A DNA stretch of 64,000 nt, from NCBI GenBank assembly GCA_021234155.1, contig JAJEKV010000004.1:28545698-28609697 (forward strand). Direction: 5' to 3'. A program made the translations under genes and the position numbers. This document shows, one piece after another, positions 55,503 through 64,000 of this stretch. Every line of letters starts with the position of its first letter. Position 1 is the stretch's first letter. This stretch comes from Isoetes taiwanensis (taxonomy: Eukaryota > Streptophyta > Lycopodiopsida > Isoetales > Isoetaceae). The notes under the pieces are model-generated. The model was not told the origin of the DNA. It searched no databases and saw only the letters and a list, made by a program, of their open reading frames with translations.

Positions 55503-55600
55503 CCTAAACCCTAGAAGCGAGACGAGCGCTAAACATGGATGTATAAAGGTGCAAACGGGAGAGCTCCTTCTCACGCTCTTCTTCGAGCAAGAGGTAACTT
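55503..55600 (+). promoter_or_regulatory. Promoter-like stretch with telo-box, TATA and 5'-UTR splice donor
   Basis: ccctaaaccctag (telo-box type, common in promoters of plant translation-related genes) is followed by tgtataaagg near 55540. A short leader ends gcaagag|gtaactta, a good splice donor near 55592. No start codon or coding exon could be tied to it downstream. The left block lacks this stretch. It reads as the severed 5' end of a host gene. Confidence 0.4.
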
Positions 55601-55626
55601 AGGTTTAGAGCTTCAGTTTGTTTTTT

Positions 55627-57081
55627 GCTTTGCTTTCTTTTTCCGACTTGTTTTGCTGTGTTGAGCAATGCAAATGATGTACAACTCCTATTTTTCCATG
55701 AGGCTAAACAAATGTTCGAGCTTTTTACTGTTTTCCGGTGATGACAAACGATGACGAGTCTGAGTCTGGTCGTTGCTTTGAGTTTTTCTTGATCTTATTG
55801 GCGATGTTCTATTGTCGAGAAGGATTAGGGTCTCTTGAAGTAGCGAGGCTGGCTTGCTGGCCACTCTGAAGTAAATTGAGGCATTTGTCTGAGGAATTTT
55901 ATATGCACTTAACTTCCTCTGGCCAAGAGCTGAGGCACTGGCAGATACACTTGAAAACATAGTAGAGAAGATGGATCCTTTATGGTTATCCCTGCAGTTG
56001 TCTATGTCTGAAAAGCATTAAGGCCAGTTCTTGTTTATTGAATATAGAATTGTCTTTGAAGAGGCCGGCCCATAGAATCCCTCTCTCCCTTGCATTTTGA
56101 CAACTCCATTACAATGTCTGTTTTTGCACTTGTTGCAATAGGTTTTGAAGGTCCATTAGGCAGAACACAATCCAACTTTTCATTGACAAAGTCTTCCCTT
56201 GGCCAACACTTTTTGCTACATTGATATTAACTTGTGTTGCCTAAGAACTAAATGCTAAGACACAATAGAAAAACATGGACGGTATTCAAGTGCAAATAGA
56301 ACCTGCTCTTTAATCATTATCAAAGATTCAAAAAATCAAAGGTTCTGTTGGAGCTTTTTTTAATTCAAAGTTTTCCTTATGATCAATCAAAGTTCAAATA
56401 GTCTTTGGGATTGCCACCTTCTGGCCACATGGGGATCACAATATTGTCTACTCCTGATTTGGAATCGAGCTAATTCCATAGCAATCAAATGGATGTGCTA
56501 ATGTTATAGTAGAATGTGCTGCAGCCAGATCCCATAGTGGAATAGAAGGAACGAAGGTGCAGAACCGTAGAATCTTGTAAGTGCATTCTTTGCAGCTAGA
56601 ATCTTGTAAGTGCATTCTTTGCAGCTAAAACTACTAAACGTTGTATCATGCAACAGTAAAGCTTGCTAAATGAACTGTTATGTGCCCATATGCAAATGCC
56701 CATACTTTTCGATGTTCCTGCTGCAATATGTCTACATAAAAGTGCACAATATTTTATTAGCATTGGAGATATGCTACGTCCAGCAGTTTAATATTTTTGT
56801 CCAATATTAGCTCAGCAATAAAAGGAACACTATATGCTTGAGTAGAAGTGCACTTAATTCAAAACTGGCCTGAGAATGATCTAGATTCTTGATGTGGAAG
56901 TTCAAGGGAGTTTCAGACTTGTCATAAGCAGGACCTTCAGTTCCAAATAAGATAGCTGCAAGCTCGGCTGCTGGGTGCCTTTTAATACCATCTCTAAGCT
57001 CAATTAGAGTTTCCTTCGCCTCTGATATGTAACCTTTAAAATATGCACTAATATGGAATCTTTAATATGTGAATCTACAAA
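55627..57081. repeat. Segmental duplication block, right copy of 2512-3978
   Basis: Collinear with the left copy, including the 29 bp doublet, and ends at ctacaaa exactly where the Helitron begins. No identified gene. Confidence 0.9.
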
Positions 57082-58869
57082 TCCTATTGTTTAAATTCGG
57101 GTTTTCCGACTGGTGGAAAACTTTTTTATTTTTTTTTCAGGCAGATGGTATGCCTATATTTGCTATGATTTTATTTCATTTCGACTGTTCCAAAAATATT
57201 TTCGATTTCCAAAAATCGAAATGTCCATCGAGAGTGTTTATTTGCTTCACAAAATTTCCCATTTCAAGACTGTGCTTGCTTGCCAATTGTCCAAAATTTG
57301 GCAAATCGAGCGGTGGGGAGCGCATCGTGGACTCTATGTGTATGTTGAAGAGATAGGAAGGAAAGCTCAATTTATGATCGGTTAGTTGCGGGGGTTCGAG
57401 TCGGGTTTCGGATGCGATCCCGATGGTTTTGTACTGAAAGCGGCCAGGGTTTCTGTGAGCCACTGGAATTGGTTGCCCCTGTCACATCGGCAGTTTACTT
57501 AAGAATTTCGATTGTGCTTGGGTATTGCCTGCGGTTGCGCTTTGCCAGTAGATTTGTGGTGCATGGCTAAAGAACCGCAACTGTGGAGCTATTTTTTCTG
57601 GAGCATATTGTGCAATGTAAGCGCTCTGTATGTCATATTGTAAAGGGGGATTCTAAGGTCATGGTTTTCCAGTAGTTTGCACATCGGATGTGATGCCAGC
57701 TGATGGAAGGACAAATGCCAAAGAAGAAAGATGATGCTTTAGGGTCTGATCTTGGCTACTGAAGTAATACCTCTGGATATTTCATTCACTTTGTGGTTTT
57801 AATTGCAGGTGTTCCTGATGTCATGTTAAATTGTGCCAAGGATAATAGACAGAGCTCGGAGGGGGATTGTATTTCCGCGTGGTGATTAGGGTAGAGTTAC
57901 AGAGCTGGCACTCCAGCAAGAATTCGAGCCCGTTATGGTTGGGGTTTTATTTTTGCTCTTTTCGTCCATGCTTGAAATGATTGAGTTTATAGTGGTTTGC
58001 TATGCCGATTCTCTTCATAATGACATCGTTTAACAGAATTTTGTTGAAAGTCAGTTATGGTTGAGGATTTTCGTGCAGAGCCTCTTTGTGTACTTCGGCA
58101 GATATGCAGTAATTGAATCTTGGGTTGTTTATGCAGACCTCCAATGGTAATCTGGCATCTTTATCTTTGTGCATCTGGATTTATCGAGACCATAAATTCT
58201 AGCTCCGAATCATCAAGTCGATACATCATAAGGCCTAAACTAAGATTAAGGTAAGAATTCAAACACATAGAACCAACCTAATATGTAAAAATAGGTGATT
58301 AAGGTATATGCTTTGCTTTTTGCAGGTAGATTTATTCTGGCACGTTGAAGCTTGGAACTGGCATCAAAAAGCTATATGCATGCCCTCCCCTGTATGATCC
58401 CAAACTTTGTGCATGGTTGTAATTGTCATCTTTCCATTTCTGCATGCTTATGAGGAGCAGCTAATGCAAATTTTATGGATGCAACAATCATCATCCTTGA
58501 AGTCACTATTAAAATGAGATCTGACCAGGTAAATGTTCATATAAACTTTTCATAATTTGAGGATTTATTCATAATAAATAGAACCTTGAACTCCATGCTA
58601 ACTTTTTATTTTTGCGGAAGTCAAATACTATTTGTTCCCTTTGACCTATTTTGAGTTGATTTTCAAACGCATCAACATATGGGAGTCTTCCTTCAAATCA
58701 AGCAATAGATATTTCGTCCTATCTGTGTTGATGGCAATGCTCCTTTGAGTTGTGTGTCCAATCATACCTTCCTAATTTATTCTTGGCCTTGGATCTGATA
58801 TTGCATATCAACTTGCATATGGCATCATGGATTACTGGAATAGTTATATCATCCTCTGGCTATTTGCAG

Positions 58870-58928
58870 ATACAAACATGAAAGGGAAGTTATCGAACGG
58901 GTCTGAGTCTAACAGTTTTCATTTTCAG
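58870..58928 (+). pseudogene. Captured exon candidate in Helitron
   Basis: 59 bp between tttgcag and gtatgg, open as TNMKGKLSNGSESNSFHFQ. With other acceptor or donor-like sites (gcaggtgttcc near 57808, gaccaggtaaatg near 58527, ttgcaggtagattt near 58324) it suggests transduced genomic gene sequence with introns. Parent gene unknown. Confidence 0.4.
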
Positions 58929-59132
58929 GTATGGTCTACAAACATCTAGATCATCTCAGTTTCAGGTTTTGAATAGATCCATAGTTGGTTATACATTGTT
59001 TGCAGTAACAAAATTCTGTTATCACATGATATTTTAACGACATTCTTTTGTGGAGATCCAAATTATTTCATATCTTATTTGTAGGTTTGAGAGAGTTGAT
59101 TTAATATATTCTCGCTTGCTTCTATCATGCAG

Positions 59133-59302
59133 GCTCCAAGTTGTTCCAGGAAATGCAGAGCATGTTGCAATCTAACATAAACATGTCAACTGTTGCTGGT
59201 GCAAACGGAGGTCAAACAGGACTTTGCCATCCCCAAAGAAATGCAAACGAAGTGTATACAAAACATAGATTCATCCTTTTAACCTCATTGTTAATAGTGT
59301 AA
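59133..59302 (+). pseudogene. Captured terminal exon candidate in Helitron
   Basis: After acceptor atcatgcag, open as SKLFQEMQSMLQSNINMSTV, AGANGGQTGLCHPQRNANEV and YTKHRFILLTSLLIV to a TAA at 59300-59302. It looks like the 3' coding end of a host gene, with a UTR-like AT-rich region after it. Not identified. Confidence 0.4.
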
Positions 59303-61250
59303 GCTGATGTTCTGAGTAATGGTGGTCCTAGAAGAAAACATTCAAATGTAAAGTCTTGCAGCTTCCCAACCTCCACATGCACCATGTGCAATGTGATTTC
59401 TGCTATAATAAAGATATTCTTATTCAAGGTTCTTGAAAATCCAATGTACAATCCTCAAGCCTTTTGCACATGGCTATGAGGATAGCTCTGCCATTTTCTC
59501 AGCCAATTTGTTAGCCAATTTGTTACAACTGTCTTCTTAGTTTTCCATCAGACTTAAGGTTTGTTACAATTGTCCTCTTAGTTTTGCATCAGGCTTAACC
59601 TTTTTCTGTTCTCACCCTTAACCTTGCTTTAAGGGCTAAGTGCCACGTGCTTACATTGCTTACGATCAAGTGACCAGAAACGTTCTGACTAGAAACGTTT
59701 TTGGCTCAAAATGTGAGCCACGAAGGAATGCAATGAGGTACAAAATGATTTTAACGACTCCAAATTGCAACAATTGCAAATGTTCTTTATCCAAAGTGCT
59801 CCAGATTCATTTTATGCTAATGTTCTTATGGAACTTGATGCTAATGTTCCTATGAAACGACCATTTCAAATTACAAGTGCATGTTTGAGTTTTCTTATTG
59901 GAGTTTGATGTTTACCACAACAGCAACAGTGCAAAGCTTGGCCTGGTTCCTCTTCCAAGTTTTCTATTTCATTTGTTGTTTCTAGGATATAATAAAAGTT
60001 TTAAAAGACTACAAATTACACCAATGTACCCAATAGACTAACCACAAGAACCTTCAATTAACCACAAGCATTTTCGTTTAATTTTTGATGTATCGACAAA
60101 GTTCGTCTTCATGGAAGGGAGTATTAGTTCTATTAGTTTAAAGGCCATTAATGTACAAGGTATACACGATTACGTTTGATAGAGTATATTATATGTAAGT
60201 GTGGCTGTAACTTGGAACTAGACAACGTTTCCATTTTGGAAAATGAAAATCTTCTAAGTGGTTATATTACCAAAATCACTCCATGATCAAATGCTATTTA
60301 GGCCATCTACAATGCAATTCTTATTCCACATTGTCTACATGGCTTACATATGTGGCAATGTCAGAATTTGTTTTTAAAGGCAAGAAAAAATCCTTCTAAC
60401 TTTACCATTCAAAGTAGTTGTATACTTTAAGATTAAATACAACACTTACATCTACCTCATACGTGGCTCAGGATAGAAAGGAGCTATAACCAATTGGACC
60501 TCCCAAAATCTTAGATACGATAAACAAGCTCAATATGAGGGAGAGATGCGCGAGAAACTTGAAGCCAAAAAGGAGGAAAAAGGAAAAAGCTCAAGAGAAC
60601 GTTGATGACCAAAGAAGGGAGAAGAGATGAAATGAATAGCACATGTGAGGATGGACCTGTCCCCATCCAAGGAATGTTCACAGTAGAACCGTGGCATTAG
60701 AGCAGCTTTTTAATTCCACTATATGCCTCTTGAATCTATTCTATACTACTCATTCTAGAACTATAGCATCTCATTAGGTGGTGATCTTGCTGTTGTGGCA
60801 TAGTTTAACTTGGACTTTGCAATATATAATTAATAATTATAATTATGCAGAAAGAATATTGGGCTATGTACACTGTCTAAATTTCAAATTGCTGTTTTAT
60901 GAGCCATAGAATGGTAATAGAGAAAGATAGCATCAAAGGGCTCATCAAGGCCTTATACGACAACAATGTTCTATGACTTAGTCTATTATTTAGCATTATG
61001 AAATTGTTTTTTGCATATGCATTTCCTTAGTGAATTTCATATATAAAAAACAACTTAAGGAGAAGGAACAACTACAACTTTCTTTACTGGTTTTGTTATC
61101 GCAATTTTAAATGGTCGTTTTGAGAAGTCCATCAGAATATTGATATGAAACAAGTGACATATTATTTGGACACCAACTTTCGGTCTCCACTTTGTTCAGT
61201 CTGACTTGCAACACCTATTTTGCCTTGAATTAACATAAATTTGTACTTAT

Positions 61251-61279
61251 GCCCGGCAACGCCGGGCATCCGTTACTAG
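61251..61279 (+). repeat. Helitron 3' terminal hairpin and CTAG
   Basis: Arms gcccggc (61251-61257) and gccgggc (61261-61267), loop aac, then atccgttactag to the end. This is the RC-replication termination signal of plant Helitrons. Confidence 0.96.
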
Positions 61280-62166
61280 TTATATACAAATTTGCAAAAT
61301 TGATATGAACAGTAGACTACCCTCGGCCCAAAATAGGACTGGAAGAGTATGCTTTACTTAGTACCATACCATCGGCCCAAAATAGGACTGGAAGAGTATG
61401 CTTTATTCAACTTCAGTACCACCACATGATGGAAACTAAGTTGTGATTGCATGCATTGGGATTGGCAGTAAACTGAGGTGAGGCAAGGTTGCTATCTTCG
61501 AACCGATGGTTATGTAGAGGAAGAGAAAAGTGGCGATGAATTCAGCGATCTCAGCTCTCCAGAAAGACCAGCAAGGATGGTTATCCATCTAAGACCAGCA
61601 AGGATGGTTATCCATTTGGAGCTTGCCATTCTAAAAGGAAAGATCCACGAAATTTCAAGGCATTGATATTAGAAGATCATGTTAAAATGAGTTTTTTGAC
61701 CAATCTCAAATGTTTATTAGTGTAAAAAAAACCAAAACTACAAGCCCGCACAAAAAAAACCCTATGTTATAAAATTATCCTATCCTATATATGTCTATTT
61801 TGAATCAAACCGAGCATTAAGCAGCTTAGATCTAGGGTTGGATTGATCCTACGATTTAGATCTATGTTGTGACTCCCCTCAGGCAAAAAAATCTAGCCTT
61901 CCAGCGAGCATTAGCAAGGCCGCCAGAGATGCCCTAGAAGCTAAAGTTCTTAACTATGACAGTCAACGCCTTTTAGCTAGCATTAGCAAGGCCGCCAGAG
62001 ATGCCCTAGAAGCTAAAGTTTTTAGCTATGACAGTCATCGCCTTTTAGCTATGGAAGTCAACGCCACTTTGCATTCCTGTTGCATTGCTAACAATCTAAC
62101 TTAGAAATGGCATGGGAGTATTGCAGCAGATTGAAGCATATATTGGGAGAGATCTAGAGAGGGAAA
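61280..62166. repeat. Segmental duplication block, right copy of 3979-4873
   Basis: Collinear with the left copy and contains the first part of its tandem array. At gggaaa near 62166 it jumps to sequence equivalent to about 9615, so 4.7 kb including the whole MULE region is absent. Confidence 0.88.
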
Positions 62167-64000
62167 ATTAGAAATCGGACGATACTTCACTTGATCTCAG
62201 GTTTTGAACCGGGGGCTACGCACGAAGGTAGTTTGGATACATCGTCATACCTTCTCGGAATACCATTTCTTACCATTTTTTGCTGCCGATATCATGTCCA
62301 AGTAGGATACAAGGTAGATGGTAATTTTCCTCAACGGTTCTACAAATTACGAAAACCCAGGTGATTCCCTTCCCTTATCCTTCATCCATTTTCACAGCTT
62401 CCCCATTCTTGGCAGCTGGGCTGGCCATTAGATTGGATGCATAAAAACGATTTGAAAAGGGTAAAATTTCAAAATTTCAAAATTTATAGAATGTGATCTT
62501 ATTAAGCATTTCCGCTGTAGAACCAATTGCCAGTATGACTAAGACAAGGGACCTTCTAAAGCTAGTGTTCTATCTGATTTATCCTAAATGGAAAAATGAG
62601 GTTTTAGCAGTACATAGATATGCGTCAATTCTTTTATGTAATTTGTGTAAAGCTCTACTTTCTCATGTATGCAGCCATGCTAGAATGGCTTTACCCAATG
62701 CATAGGCTGCCTTTAAAAACTTCATAAAGTGCGGCCTGCTTCTGTTTCATCTGGTCTTTTATAGCTGTTTTATTGAGGTAAGAATCTAGCCATTTGGCTT
62801 AATGCAACTACTACAACAAAATAAGTCCAATATAAGAGTCAATAGTGTGTTTCTCGAGATAAATAGGCTCCATTAGAATCTTAATATGACTAACATACAT
62901 TTTCTTGAATGGCTGCAATGTTTGGAGCCTCAAAAGAGTTTCACATTTGTGTATAGGCATTATAAAACCCAAGCAGAGATTTCTGTTGCTAGTTCTTCAA
63001 CACTGCGTAGTTTACGAGAAACAAGCAGACTACTTTGTTACCCTTGGCAAGCCATAGCTTCTAATCTTTGATGTACTTCTTCTTTGATGTACAACATTGA
63101 GACTTGGTTTTCCTCGACTATTTGCACTGAAATACCCTTGGTGCAACTTTATCCTTTTTGAGAATTTCATATTTGGCCAGGCATGGCGACATGGGATATT
63201 TCTCTTGGTAACTAAAAGAAAACACATACTTACTGTAAGCAAGAAAGAGCTCCACATATACTGTTTTATTCAATTTGACACCTTCTTCCTTCATCCTCTT
63301 GCCAAACATGAGTGTTGAATGTGCTTGATCACCTATGTACATCAATCCAACAACTGCTCCAAAGATGAATATACGTCCGCCATTGCAAATATCTATAGAC
63401 AAGCTACAAATTAGTTAAATAAATAGTTCGAATCGAAATTATACTCCCACCTAGCAGTACAGAACACAAAACCAAGATCACATTTTTCGCAAGTCGTCCA
63501 TACCTTGTGCCCCTCTTCTGAGCCACCAACACCGGAGGTTTTCCAATTGCATCCGGTTTGCCAATTTAAAACGGTGCTACATCGCTCGATCTCCAACAGG
63601 AGAGATGGGCAGAATGACTGGCTACAACCAGCTTAGGCCAGTCATGTAGGATATCTGCGAATACCCTGGAACATACCTAGCATCATTCTCACATAAGCAA
63701 GGGCTTGCCCTTAAGGGCAACCCAAAAAACATTGTCACATGAAACATATTATTGGACCGTCTAACTTCCTCGCACCATTTATCTTTACATATATAAAGTG
63801 TTTTTTTTTTCCTTAATATTTCTGCGCCGCAATCTAATTTCATGTTTAGACGCCATGTATATTTTAGTTTGACAACCTTGTCCTCTGACACCTAGCTATG
63901 GCGATGGCAGGCATGCTTGGACTCGGCTCAGGCTCTGGCCCTTTACCCTTTGACGTGGCTGGAGGCAGCAGAAGCAGATCGTTGAAGCAGATATGTCGTA
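62167..64000. repeat. Third copy of the 9615-11440 segment
   Basis: Matches copies A and B. Near 62177-62460 it shares copy B details (accattttttgctgccg, gggctggccattagattgg). Near 62740 it shares copy A details (cctgcttctgtttcatctgg). It runs off the window at the frame equivalent of 11331. No complete gene. Confidence 0.9.
63234..63392 (-). pseudogene. PPR-like exon, copy C
   Basis: 159 bp with the same splice sites as copies A and B. The translation differs only at MYIG for MYMG. Conservation of length and frame in three copies is the best sign that this was real coding sequence. Confidence 0.5.

Larger units (their letters stand above)
52165..55626. other. 3.46 kb present only in the right-hand block
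   Basis: The left block joins caattctag (2509) through ca to gctttgctttc (2512), whereas here 3462 bp intervene. It holds a perfect GC hairpin, tandem repeats near 52482-52680 and 52815-52915, a CCT8 exon at 54105-54240, and a promoter-like stretch at 55503-55600. The rest is AT-rich. I see no transposon termini, so a deletion in the left copy is as likely as an insertion here. Confidence 0.7.
57082..61279 (+). mobile_element. Non-autonomous Helitron with gene-like cargo (4198 bp)
   Basis: It starts TC (tcctattgtttaaattcgg) and ends CTAG, inserted between A and T with no target duplication. The 3' end has a 7 bp GC hairpin 12 bp before the terminus. The left block has the exact empty site ctacaaa|ttatatac (3978/3979). 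These are the defining Helitron hallmarks. No Rep/helicase is present, so it depends on an autonomous relative. The first 2.2 kb contains splice-site-bounded coding-like stretches. The last 2 kb (59303-61250) is AT-rich with nothing recognised. Confidence 0.96.

Noticed and set aside
52165-55626. A second Helitron on the minus strand (ctag at the left edge)
   Set aside because: The insertion point is not between A and T, no hairpin lies 10-12 bp inside, and the far end lacks the TC/GA terminus.

Overview
This is plant nuclear DNA. The window is intron- and repeat-rich and holds Copia and Ty3/gypsy LTR retrotransposons with tRNA-Met-type primer sites, a plant L1-type LINE with a DUF4283-like ORF1, a MULE transposase with a SWIM finger, a Helitron, and pseudogene pieces of 20S proteasome beta-1 (PBA1) and chaperonin CCT theta. 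I cannot name the species. No intact host protein-coding gene was found. The window is a transposon-rich, repeatedly duplicated gene-remnant locus.

Layout. (1) 1-4873: old gene debris, including an intronless PBA1 retrocopy on the minus strand, ending in tandem repeats. (2) 5984-7883: broken MULE transposase (minus strand) with one terminal end. (3) 6873-20875: a 14.0 kb unit holding part of the MULE, a conserved PPR-like exon, a 1.5 kb gypsy LTR with its primer site, a Copia element (13546-18381, 5 bp TSD tgacc) inserted 17 bp past that primer site, and gypsy leader sequence. (4) 20876-41855: a direct tandem copy of the same unit. Its Copia (27709-39400) sits at the same site with the same TSD and has itself been split by a full-length LINE (31308-37972, 16 bp TSD, 21-base poly-A). 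(5) 41856-47220: the rest of the gypsy element, with degenerate gag-pol and a 3' LTR. (6) 47221-49661: sequence found once in the window. (7) 49662-64000: a second copy of 1-11440. It lacks the MULE segment, keeps or gained 3.46 kb that includes a CCT8 exon and a promoter-like stretch, and carries a 4.2 kb Helitron (57082-61279) whose exact empty site is at 3978/3979.

Inferred history: PBA1 retrocopy, then duplication of the large block. The gypsy insertion was followed by Copia insertion into gypsy, then 14 kb tandem duplication with about 1 bp microhomology, then LINE insertion into the second Copia. The Helitron entered only the right-hand block. The LINE TSD carries a base that differs from the first Copia copy, which supports the LINE arriving after the two copies had diverged.

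Nothing here looks like a new enzymatic system. The most unusual items are the intact extra 3' ORF and 5' ORF of the LINE, the Copia RNase H that lacks its DNQ segment in both copies, the antisense ORF and nested palindromes in the gypsy leader, and the gene-like cargo of the Helitron.
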